NCBI GenBank assembly: GCA_937868455.1
Contig: CALMMO010000395.1
Span: forward strand, 1 to 9,454
Length of the DNA: 9,454 nucleotides
Direction of reading: 5' to 3'
Source of the DNA: an uncultured Marmoricola sp.
GTDB lineage: Bacteria; Actinomycetota; Actinomycetes; Propionibacteriales; Nocardioidaceae
Part shown: piece after piece, positions 1 through 7,218 of the stretch
Numbering within the stretch: position 1 is the first letter of the stretch
Layout: the number at the start of each line of letters is the position of its first letter
Made by a program: the position numbers and the translations under genes
The notes under the pieces: generated by a model
Told to the model about the DNA's origin: nothing
Database searches by the model: none
Seen by the model: the letters and a program-made list of their open reading frames with translations, nothing else

Positions 1-1
1 T

Positions 2-514
2 CGCCCGCACGTGCTCACGACGTACGACGAAAACGGCGGCTACCCACACCCAGACCACATCCAGTGCCACAACATCAGCGTGCATGCCTTTGAGGCCGCC
101 GGTGATCCCACTCGCTATCCCGAAGCCGGACCTGCCTGGCAGCCGCTAAAGCTCTATTACCACCATGCTTTTCATCGTGATCGCACCCAGGCGATGTCTG
201 ACGCCATGATCGCGGCAGGTTTGGAATCGCCCTATCTGGAGCGGTTGGCGGAGTGGAAGCCCGACCCGGATCACTTTGCTCGCATCACCACGCGAGTGCC
301 GTGCGCTGAGTACTTCGAAACCCGCGATCACGCGCTGCGTGCTCACGCCACCCAGATCGATCCTGACGGTGGGTGGTTTGCCTGCCCGATCGAGATTCAG
401 CAGCAGTGCTGGCCGACTGAGGACTTCGAACTGGCCCGCACGCTCGTGAACTCGCCAACCCCCGAGGATGATCTGTTTGCGGGGATCCGAGGCACGCTCT
501 GGGAGCAGCGGTAG
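2..514 (+). CDS. mca: Mycothiol S-conjugate amidase Mca, C-terminal part (5' end outside window)
   Basis: Mca is a zinc amidase of the LmbE/MshB family. It cleaves mycothiol S-conjugates in the cytoplasm at the glucosamine-cysteine amide bond, releasing a mercapturic acid for export and recycling GlcN-inositol. The reading frame is open to the left edge of the window, so the GTG at 11 is internal: the frame before it reads Arg-Pro-His and runs straight into VLTTYDENGGYPHPDH. That segment is the Mca/MshB signature containing the histidine that acts as zinc ligand and catalytic residue. The remaining conserved stretches (YYHHAF, and a C-terminal region ending WEQR) follow with no frameshift. 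About 170 residues are present; the family is roughly 290 long, so some 40% is missing upstream. The stop is TAG at 512. The next gene begins 20 bases downstream on the same strand, as in mycobacteria. The identification is firm. Confidence 0.93.
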   Translation, partial: RPHVLTTYDENGGYPHPDHIQCHNISVHAFEAAGDPTRYPEAGPAWQPLKLYYHHAFHRDRTQAMSDAMIAAGLESPYLERLAEWKPDPDHFARITTRVPCAEYFETRDHALRAHATQIDPDGGWFACPIEIQQQCWPTEDFELARTLVNSPTPEDDLFAGIRGTLWEQR

Positions 515-534
515 GTCAGTGCGACAATGGGCGC

Positions 535-747
535 ATGTTGCAGTTGATTTCGATGTTGACCTTCTTGGCTGACCCCACCCCGACCGCTGACGAGACCGTC
601 GCTGGGCCTTGGGGTGCGGTGGTGATCGTCTCGTTGATCATTGCGACGTTCTTCTTGCTTCGCTCTTTCACCAAGCAACTGCGCAAGGTCAATGCAGCTG
701 ACTTGCCGTCGAAGAAAGAGCAGCCGGCACAACCGCCTAGCGCTTAA
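535..747 (+). CDS. Small single-pass membrane protein downstream of mca
   Basis: This is a 70-residue protein of unknown function. Residues 1-12 are mildly hydrophobic and are followed by an acidic Pro/Thr stretch (about 13-23). One clear membrane segment spans about residues 25-43 (GAVVIVSLIIATFFLLRSF). A short basic, then Pro/Ser-rich tail follows (KQLRKVNAAD onwards). The basic residues after the helix suggest an N-out/C-in topology. Its position, 20 bases after mca, corresponds to the small protein Rv1083 beside Rv1082 (mca) in M. tuberculosis, which supports a real gene. There is no good Shine-Dalgarno sequence. A GACAAT hexamer lies six bases before the ATG and could be a -10 for a leaderless transcript, although read-through from mca is equally possible. 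Its last 11 bases overlap the 3' end of the convergent methyltransferase gene. An internal ATG at 553 is an alternative start. Confidence 0.75.
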   Translation: MLQLISMLTFLADPTPTADETVAGPWGAVVIVSLIIATFFLLRSFTKQLRKVNAADLPSKKEQPAQPPSA

Positions 748-1306
748 CGATTCGCGCGAGCGCATCGATTGCGGTGCCCGCTTCGGTGGCTCGCTCCACC
801 TGCTCGGCTTTGATGATGTCGTAGCCATCCAGGCCACAGAGCACGTCTGCCGCGGTGTAGAGGCAGTCAGGATCTTGAGGCCCGCCCACTCCTTGGCTCA
901 GGTTGCTGGAGTCGTGAGCGATCACGAACAAAGTGCCACCACGTCGTACGGCGGCCCATGCTCGGGGCCAGAAACCCTGCATCTGGTCGCTGGGCAGTTG
1001 AAGGTAGGAAACCAACACCAGATCCTGGTCAGCGGGTAGCTGATCATGGAGTACGTCGCCCACTCGCCATTCCACTGATGACCCCGACTGCGCCGCGCGC
1101 TCGATAGCCACTGCGGAGTAGTCGATCGCTGTCACCTGCCAGCCCAAGCTGGCCAACCAGAGAGCATTGCGGCCCTCGCCGGACGCCAGATCAAGTGCTG
1201 AGCCTGGAGCAAGGTCGACTAGTTCGCTCTCCACGAACTGGTTGGGCGTGGCAGACCAGACCCTGGGGCTGGCTTCGTATCTGGCGTCCCAGTCTTTGGC
1301 GTCCAT
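737..1306 (-). CDS. Class I SAM-dependent methyltransferase, third gene of the thioredoxin-repressor operon
   Basis: This 189-residue protein has a single Rossmann methyltransferase domain (Methyltransf_11/25 or TehB-like). SAM-binding motif I is ALDLASGEGRN at residues 37-47. The acidic ribose-binding residue is Asp62 in the AIDYS segment. Motif III is around VGD at 82-84, and the post-I strand with YLQLP lies at 99-105. The N-terminal WDARYEAS...WSATPNQF block is typical of small actinobacterial methyltransferases of this type. The frame can be extended upstream to 1462, but that extension only reads through the repressor gene. The ATG at 1306 overlaps the repressor's TGA by one base (TGATG) and gives a start fitting the family, so translation is probably coupled. 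The substrate is not evident from sequence. Co-transcription with a sulfur-responsive repressor and thioredoxin suggests, as inference only, a thiol, sulfide or chalcogen acceptor. The 3' end overlaps the small membrane protein gene by 11 bases. Confidence 0.88.
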   Translation of the reverse strand: MDAKDWDARYEASPRVWSATPNQFVESELVDLAPGSALDLASGEGRNALWLASLGWQVTAIDYSAVAIERAAQSGSSVEWRVGDVLHDQLPADQDLVLVSYLQLPSDQMQGFWPRAWAAVRRGGTLFVIAHDSSNLSQGVGGPQDPDCLYTAADVLCGLDGYDIIKAEQVERATEAGTAIDALARIVKR

Positions 1307-1563
1307 CAGGCCAGGCTCAAGAAGAGTTTCTCCATCTTGGCGGTGTCGAGATGGTTGTCCGGGTCGAGCATGCATTGCTTGAGGCCGGTGGCCACCAGAG
1401 AAAACCCAGCCCGGTCGATTGCTTTGCTGACCGCAGCCAACTGCGTGACGATGTCTTCGCAATCGCGACCCTCATCAAGCATCCGCAAGATCCCGTCGAG
1501 TTGACCGCGAGCGCGCTTGAGTCGGTTGACGATGGGCTGAGTGGACTCTGGCGAAAGCTCCAT
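1306..1563 (-). CDS. CsoR-family (DUF156) repressor with CstR-like Cys-x-Cys site
   Basis: This 85-residue all-alpha repressor belongs to the CsoR/RcnR/FrmR/CstR family. These proteins are tetramers that leave DNA when metals, formaldehyde or persulfides are bound. The hallmark IVNRLKRARGQLDGILRML is at residues 11-29, and the GRDC...QLAAVSKAID block follows. The key cysteines are Cys35 and Cys64, 29 residues apart as in CsoR and CstR. At the position of the copper-ligand His of CsoR (three residues before the second Cys plus one, residue 60) there is Gly. CsoR needs Cys-His-Cys and FrmR/RcnR need Cys-His-His, whereas CstR has Cys and Cys without the His. The sequence therefore favours a persulfide-type sensor over a copper sensor, and the neighbouring thioredoxin and rhodanese agree. 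The start ATG overlaps the thioredoxin TAA by one base (TAATG), and the stop overlaps the methyltransferase start. It probably autoregulates through the 1979-1994 operator. Confidence 0.9.
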   Translation of the reverse strand: MELSPESTQPIVNRLKRARGQLDGILRMLDEGRDCEDIVTQLAAVSKAIDRAGFSLVATGLKQCMLDPDNHLDTAKMEKLFLSLA

Positions 1564-1949
1564 TAGCTGTCTGCTCCTTGGGGTGTTTGGGCGCCCTGGG
1601 AGGCGATTTGGCTGCGAACCTCATCCATGTCGAGGTCGCGAATCGCGGTGATCAACTGGTCGAACGCGGCTGGTGGCATCGCGCCCGGTTGGGAGAACAC
1701 CAAAATGCCGTCGCGGAAAGCCATCAGCGTCGGGATCGAGGTGATCTGAGCCGCACCGGCGAGCTGACGCTCGGCCTCGGTGTCGACCTTGCCGAACACG
1801 ATGTCGGGGTTCTGCTCGCTTGCTGCCTCATAGGTGGGGGCAAACTGCCTGCACGGGCCACACCACGCGGCCCAAAAATCCACCAGTGCGATGTCTGCGT
1901 TGAGCACAGTGCTTTCGAAAGTCTCTTGGGTCAGGTCGATGGTCGCCAT
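1563..1949 (-). CDS. Thioredoxin, first gene of the repressor operon
   Basis: This is a 128-residue cytoplasmic thioredoxin. The active site WCGPC is at residues 29-33 within FWAAWCGPCRQFAP. The cis-proline loop is at SIP, residues 71-73, and the usual central FGKVDTEAE strand-helix segment is present. There is no signal peptide or membrane segment. The domain ends near residue 106. The last 22 or so residues form a polar Gln/Asp-rich extension that is longer than in housekeeping thioredoxins of about 105-110 residues. The start is ATG at 1949 with an AAGGAG site five bases upstream. It is the promoter-proximal gene of a three-gene operon joined by one-base stop/start overlaps and is divergent from a rhodanese. 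In this setting it would reduce protein persulfides or disulfides, or supply reductant to the rhodanese reaction; that role is inferred from context. Confidence 0.92.
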   Translation of the reverse strand: MATIDLTQETFESTVLNADIALVDFWAAWCGPCRQFAPTYEAASEQNPDIVFGKVDTEAERQLAGAAQITSIPTLMAFRDGILVFSQPGAMPPAAFDQLITAIRDLDMDEVRSQIASQGAQTPQGADS

Positions 1950-1954
1950 TGCGT

Positions 1955-1960
1955 CTCCTT
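1955..1960 (-). promoter_or_regulatory. Shine-Dalgarno site of the thioredoxin gene
   Basis: AAGGAG on the minus strand, five bases before the ATG at 1949. It fixes the start of the operon's first gene. The two downstream genes lack such sites at usual strength and are probably translated by coupling. Confidence 0.75.
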
Positions 1961-1978
1961 GTTCTCGTTACAGATCGT

Positions 1979-1994
1979 ATACCCGTCGGGGTAT
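1979..1994. promoter_or_regulatory. CsoR/CstR-type operator between divergent thioredoxin operon and rhodanese
   Basis: The sequence is a perfect inverted repeat ATACCC-GTCG-GGGTAT. This is the A/T-flanked C-tract/G-tract palindrome described for CsoR-family operators in firmicutes and streptomycetes. It lies 29 bases upstream of the thioredoxin ATG and 51 bases upstream of the rhodanese GTG. A candidate minus-strand -10 (TACGAT, positions 1979-1974) touches its left edge. A candidate plus-strand -10 (TAGGTT, 2009-2014) is placed so that the -35 region falls inside the operator. One bound repressor tetramer could therefore block both promoters. The regulator is almost certainly the CsoR-family protein encoded next door; direct binding is inferred. 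Confidence 0.8.
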
Positions 1995-2034
1995 GAACGC
2001 GGATCTGTTAGGTTCCATTCCACCCAGTGGCCAC

Positions 2035-2040
2035 AGGAGG
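2035..2040 (+). promoter_or_regulatory. Shine-Dalgarno site setting the rhodanese GTG start
   Basis: AGGAGG five bases before the GTG at 2046. The open frame extends upstream to 1578 through the thioredoxin gene on the opposite strand, so this site decides the true start. Confidence 0.8.
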
Positions 2041-2045
2041 GCAAA

Positions 2046-2348
2046 GTGCAAGAAGTCACCGTAGACGACATCGCTCACGAGGGACTCTTCGTGCTCGACG
2101 TCCGCGAAGGGCAGGAGTACGTCGAAGCGCACGTTCCCGGCGCCGTACTCATCCCCATGGGGCAGGTGCCTGCTCGCATTGACGAAATCCCGAATGTGCC
2201 GGTCTACGTCATCTGCCGCAGTGGCAACCGCAGCCGCACGATCACCGAGTTGTTGCTCGCTCGCGGGTTCGAGGCCTACAACGTGGCTGGCGGCACCATG
2301 GCCTGGATCGACTCAGGCCGAGCGGTGAACGTCGGCACTGCTCCCTGA
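2046..2348 (+). CDS. Single-domain rhodanese (sulfurtransferase)
   Basis: This 100-residue cytoplasmic rhodanese, of GlpE/PspE size, moves sulfane sulfur through a cysteine persulfide. The active-site loop is CRSGNRS at residues 57-63, with Cys57 the persulfide-forming residue. The N-terminal FVLDVRE strand (15-21), the HVPGAVLIPMG segment (29-39, CH2A-like) and the C-terminal YNVAGGTMAW segment (78-87, CH2B-like) complete the fold. A single domain with a catalytic Cys and a six-residue loop implies activity rather than a structural role. The GTG at 2046 was chosen because of the strong AGGAGG and because the conserved domain begins at once; earlier codons in the frame are antisense to thioredoxin. 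It is divergent from the thioredoxin-repressor-methyltransferase operon across a shared CstR-type operator, so induction by reactive sulfur species is likely. Only 20 bases separate its stop from the convergent ATPase gene. Confidence 0.92.
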   Translation: MQEVTVDDIAHEGLFVLDVREGQEYVEAHVPGAVLIPMGQVPARIDEIPNVPVYVICRSGNRSRTITELLLARGFEAYNVAGGTMAWIDSGRAVNVGTAP

Positions 2349-2368
2349 TCGGGCACGAGTCGCCGAGG

Positions 2369-3661
2369 TCATGGGCCGAGCAGCGCGGCCGGAACCACAG
2401 CAATCCCGTCATCGCGGCGATAGGCCTGTGTGCCCGTAGTTATGACAACCGCGTCGATAAGTTGACCTCCGATGCGATCTCGAAGCCAAGTGAGGTGCTT
2501 GACGTCGCCAGCGTCCACAGTGGCGGAGAGCTTGACCTCGATAGCAACGATTCCCCCATGTGGGTTAATGACTATGAAGTCGATTTCATGCTCGCCTCGT
2601 TGGGTCCTAAGGTGGCGCACCTCAGCCTCTGCGGCTTGCGCATAGACACGGAGGTTGAGCGCAATGAGACTCTCGAAGAGGGCGCCGAGCAAGGTGCCAT
2701 CACGGGGAACAGTTGGGTGGGCCTGGCCCCCGCTGAGAAGTTGCTCCGCAGAAACCTGCAGCAATCGCGCGGCTAGCGAGGGGTCAGCCAGGTGATGTTT
2801 GTCGGCGGCACCGAGTTCCTTCAGGCGGTTGTTCGCTGGTAGCCAGGCAGGGACTGGATCGAGGATCCATAGCCGACGCAAGATGTCTCGCCAGGGCAGC
2901 GTTGTGCTCAGGGCCGGCTTGTTTCCCACCCCCGGAGTGGCTGCATCACGAATTGTTTCGAAGCTTGCGGTCGTTGCCGTGGCGGCGGCGTAGGCGCACA
3001 TCCACGCCCGCAAGGTATCTGGTCGCCGCAGCGTCATTCCTTGTTCGGGGAAGTCACGGTCGATCACGCGCTCGAGGTAGCCGTCTAGGGCGGCTCGTAG
3101 TGCGCGGTCACTAAGTCCGCGCAGTCCGGGGAAGCCGCTACCCAGAATTTCTCGCACATAGTCGTCAAGGGTGACTGAGGTCGCACCTGAGATCGCTGGG
3201 CGACTCCCCGCCAGCAAGTGCCCAAGGCTGACTGAGGAAGGTACGCCCCTCTCCGCCAAGCTGAGTGGGCGCATACGCAGCGCGATGATCCGACCAGCTC
3301 CCGAGTGGGTGGCCACCCCTGCAGGCGCTGCTGAACCGGTCAGGACGAAGCGCCCAGGAGAGGGGTCGTCATCGACTGCTCGCCTGACTACGTCCCAGCT
3401 GGGTGCCCATCTCTGCCACTCGTCAACAAGAATCGGACTCTTCCCGAGAGTCAGCCGGGCCGGATCCGCTTGGATGATTTGCCGTTGCCCGACATCGTCT
3501 AGCTTGTAAACGGTCTTCGCTCGAGTCAGAGCTGTGGCAGTCTTGCCGACCGCTTTCGGGCCCTCGATGCTGATGGCGCCAAGTTCTAGGAGATGGCCGT
3601 CGAGTTCAGCATCGAGAACGCGACGTTGGTACGACTCGTAGCGCTTTCCATCGTCTGTCAT
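2369..3661 (-). CDS. AAA_14/DUF4143 ATPase
   Basis: This 430-residue soluble ATPase belongs to the widespread but poorly understood AAA_14-DUF4143 group. The Walker A motif GPKAVGKT is near residues 34-41. Walker B is ILVDEW near residue 76, and the LTGSAAP sensor-like segment is near 107-113. The C-terminal third (DUF4143) carries a PD-(D/E)xK-like core, with EIDFIVIN followed by VAIEVKLS, resembling archaeal Holliday-junction-resolvase-type nuclease folds. Whether the core is active is not known. There are no membrane segments. Proteins of this family are often scattered singly in genomes and are suspected of mobile, defence or toxin-like roles; no partner gene is visible here. The ATG at 3661 has no Shine-Dalgarno site but has a TAGTGT hexamer six bases upstream, pointing to a leaderless mRNA. 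Two direct repeats overlap that promoter. It lies between the mca block and the DUF255 gene, which are close neighbours in mycobacteria, so it is probably an insertion. Confidence 0.88.
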   Translation of the reverse strand: MTDDGKRYESYQRRVLDAELDGHLLELGAISIEGPKAVGKTATALTRAKTVYKLDDVGQRQIIQADPARLTLGKSPILVDEWQRWAPSWDVVRRAVDDDPSPGRFVLTGSAAPAGVATHSGAGRIIALRMRPLSLAERGVPSSVSLGHLLAGSRPAISGATSVTLDDYVREILGSGFPGLRGLSDRALRAALDGYLERVIDRDFPEQGMTLRRPDTLRAWMCAYAAATATTASFETIRDAATPGVGNKPALSTTLPWRDILRRLWILDPVPAWLPANNRLKELGAADKHHLADPSLAARLLQVSAEQLLSGGQAHPTVPRDGTLLGALFESLIALNLRVYAQAAEAEVRHLRTQRGEHEIDFIVINPHGGIVAIEVKLSATVDAGDVKHLTWLRDRIGGQLIDAVVITTGTQAYRRDDGIAVVPAALLGP

Positions 3662-3667
3662 TGTTCT

Positions 3668-3673
3668 ACACTA
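3668..3673 (-). promoter_or_regulatory. Putative -10 element giving a leaderless ATPase mRNA
   Basis: TAGTGT on the minus strand fits the actinobacterial TAnnnT -10 and ends six bases before the ATG at 3661, so transcription would start at or beside the start codon. No Shine-Dalgarno sequence is present to compete with this reading. Confidence 0.45.
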
Positions 3674-3706
3674 CAGTTTCGGGAATATGAACACTACAAT
3701 TTCGGG
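3668..3706 (-). repeat. Two 16-bp direct repeats across the promoter of the DUF4143 ATPase gene
   Basis: Plus-strand positions 3668-3683 and 3691-3706 both read ACACTACA(G/A)TTTCGGG: 16 bases with one mismatch and a 23-base period, about two helical turns. On the coding (minus) strand each copy contains TAGTGT. The proximal copy places it six bases before the ATG (-10 position) and the distal copy places it 17 bases further up, at the -35 position. Tandem sites of this spacing are typical of operators bound by a regulator on one DNA face. The regulator, possibly the ATPase itself, is unknown. Confidence 0.65.
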
Positions 3707-3867
3707 CATACATACGCTAGCGAATGGTGATGATGCTGTGTGGGCAGCTCCCAATAACATGCGTTGACCTACGACCGAAGGAACGCCCAGGAGCTCAGAA
3801 GTGAATGAGCTATCGCGCTTAACTGGCGCCTTGCTCGTTCTCTGGGATGCTCGTGCACAGCACACCC

Positions 3868-3873
3868 GATAAT
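3868..3873 (+). promoter_or_regulatory. Putative -10 of the DUF255 gene; decides between two ATG starts
   Basis: GATAAT ends seven bases before the ATG at 3881 and overlaps the alternative ATG at 3872. If it is the -10, transcription begins at about 3881 and the upstream ATG is not transcribed. No convincing -35 or Shine-Dalgarno site is seen. The preceding 160 bases (3707-3867) hold no gene or other recognisable element. Confidence 0.4.
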
Positions 3874-3880
3874 GGCAAGC

Positions 3881-5830
<1,950 letters not shown>

Positions 5831-6308
5831 CGCTGGGAGTTGGCGTCTCAGAAGGCGTGACTGGCGTCGGATCCGTGGTGGGTGAAGGCGTCACAGTCGG
5901 TCGCGGTGTCGCGGGGCGGGTCGGAGTCGGACTGGGGGTGGCTGCCGGGGTTGAGCCGCCGACCGTTGTGCCTCGAGTGCCGTCGAAGGAGTGGCCGTTA
6001 ATGAGTTCGATGCCGGTGACTGCCCCAAGGGTGGCCGCAAAGACCACGGCTGCGGCGCCGGCCACATGCCCCCAATGCCAACGCCGAGATTCCTGAGGGG
6101 TGCGCGTCGAGCGCCCGCGAACCAACTCGCGAGTGCGACGCAAGGACGCGGTGTAAGCGGCTCCGGCAACCGCGGAGACCACGCTGGCAAGGGCCGCGCC
6201 AAGGATGGTGCCCACCACTCCGATGCGCGAGCCCAGGTAGGCCGCAGTCATCGCTGCAGCGGCGCTGCCCAGCATTTGGGTCAGGGATAGATCAAGGAAC
6301 GTCTTGCG

Positions 6309-6356
6309 AGGTGCTTGCGACGGTGTTTGTTGCGGTGTTTGTGGCGGTGTTTTTGG
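6309..6356 (-). repeat. 12-bp tandem repeat at the start of the membrane-protein gene
   Basis: On the plus strand, three near-identical 12-base units CGGTGTTTGTTG, CGGTGTTTGTGG and CGGTGTTTTTGG occupy 6321-6356, preceded by a degenerate fourth copy at 6309-6320. Because 12 is a multiple of three, the array stays in frame and encodes the TPxQ units at residues 4-16. Such an array could change copy number by slippage without breaking the gene. Confidence 0.75.
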
Positions 6357-6368
6357 CATGGCTCAACG

Positions 6369-6392
6369 AGGTAGGAGGCGGGGAACCTACCT
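6369..6392. other. Short inverted repeat between hemolysin III and the membrane-protein gene
   Basis: AGGTAGG pairs with CCTACCT (7 bp) around a 10-base loop. There is no U-tract on either side in either orientation. It could be a weak terminator behind hemolysin III or a leader hairpin of the next gene; the sequence does not decide. Confidence 0.3.
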
Positions 6393-6417
6393 AGGCTAGC
6401 TCGCTGATCCAAGCGCT

Positions 6418-7143
6418 TCAGCGCAAGGAGTACGTCGCAATGGATGCGGCGACGTAATGACAGACAAACGCGGCGATAGTGAACGCGTGGAACACCTCGT
6501 GGAAGCCAAACCACCGGGGGAATGGGTTGGGCCGTTTCAGTCCGTAAACAACCCCACCGACGGTGTAGAGCAAGCCGCCAACGGCCAACAAGGTGATCAC
6601 GGCAACGGCGCCGCTGGCGAAATCGGGAGCGTAGAAGACCGCGGCCCAGCCCAAAGCGATGTAGATCGGGGTGTAGAGCCACCGTGGGGCATTGGCCCAG
6701 AAGACTCTGAACAGGACGCCCAAGATCGCACCAGTCCACACCAAGGTCAGCAAGGTGATTCGGTCGCGGCCTTCGAGGAGCAGCAACGTGAAGGGTGTGT
6801 AGGACCCGGCGATAAGCAAGAAGATGTTGGAGTGGTCGAGGCGCTTGAGCACTGCATGGACGCGCGGTGACCAGTTGCCGCGGTGGTAAACGGCCGAAAC
6901 CGCGAAGAGCAGCAGGGCCGTGGCTGCGAAGATGCCTGAACCGACGCGGGTCAAGGTTGTGGGGGAGAGCGCGACGAGGACGATGCCGCCAGCCAGTGCC
7001 AGCGGAGTCATGCCGAGGTGCAACCAGCCGCGAAGCTTGGGTTTGAGCTCACGCGCGGCTTCGCGCAGCGACTCGGCAGCTTCATGCGCGGACTCAACGA
7101 CGTCGTCGACAAGCTCGTGGGCCTGTTTGATCCGCTTCCTCAC
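6418..7143 (-). CDS. Hemolysin III family (TrhA/YqfA, PAQR-like) membrane protein
   Basis: This 241-residue integral membrane protein belongs to the hemolysin III family, related to PAQR receptors and the CREST hydrolase-like superfamily. About seven membrane segments can be seen between residues 42 and 238. The conserved polar residues thought to bind metal are present: S83..H87 in SAVYH, D103 in the DHSNIFLLIAGSYTP block (103-117), and H215, H219 and H229 in HEVFHAFTIAAFVCHY. Residues 1-36 form a charged, probably amphipathic helix ahead of the domain. The GTG at 7143 was chosen because a TACGTT -10 hexamer ends six bases before it, there is no Shine-Dalgarno site, and the resulting length agrees with my recollection of about 242 residues for Rv1085c. 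The open frame runs on to 7569, but only antisense to the prenyl transferase. Activity in bacteria is unclear; roles in membrane energetics and lipid homeostasis have been proposed for relatives. Confidence 0.88.
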   Translation of the reverse strand: MRKRIKQAHELVDDVVESAHEAAESLREAARELKPKLRGWLHLGMTPLALAGGIVLVALSPTTLTRVGSGIFAATALLLFAVSAVYHRGNWSPRVHAVLKRLDHSNIFLLIAGSYTPFTLLLLEGRDRITLLTLVWTGAILGVLFRVFWANAPRWLYTPIYIALGWAAVFYAPDFASGAVAVITLLAVGGLLYTVGGVVYGLKRPNPFPRWFGFHEVFHAFTIAAFVCHYVAASIATYSLR

Positions 7144-7218
7144 CGTGCCAACGTATCTGATCAATGGGCACCGAATCTGCACAGGTCGGCCCACTGGGCA
7201 GCGGTACAGTTGGGAGCT
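7144..7218. promoter_or_regulatory. Divergent promoter region between hemolysin III and the prenyl transferase
   Basis: This 75-base gap has an outward-facing -10 on each side. On the minus strand TACGTT (7155-7150) ends six bases before the GTG of hemolysin III. On the plus strand TACAGT (7205-7210) ends eight bases before the ATG of the prenyl transferase. Both fit TAnnnT and imply leaderless or nearly leaderless mRNAs. A GGGAG only two bases before the plus-strand ATG is too close to be a normal ribosome site. No clear -35 elements are seen. Confidence 0.5.

Noticed and set aside
737..1462. Longer 241-residue version of the methyltransferase
   Set aside because: The first 52 residues only read through the repressor gene in another frame. 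The ATG at 1306 overlaps the repressor stop and starts the conserved domain.
1578..2348. 256-residue version of the rhodanese
   Set aside because: The upstream part is antisense to thioredoxin and crosses the operator and promoters. The GTG with AGGAGG at 2035 gives a normal 100-residue rhodanese.
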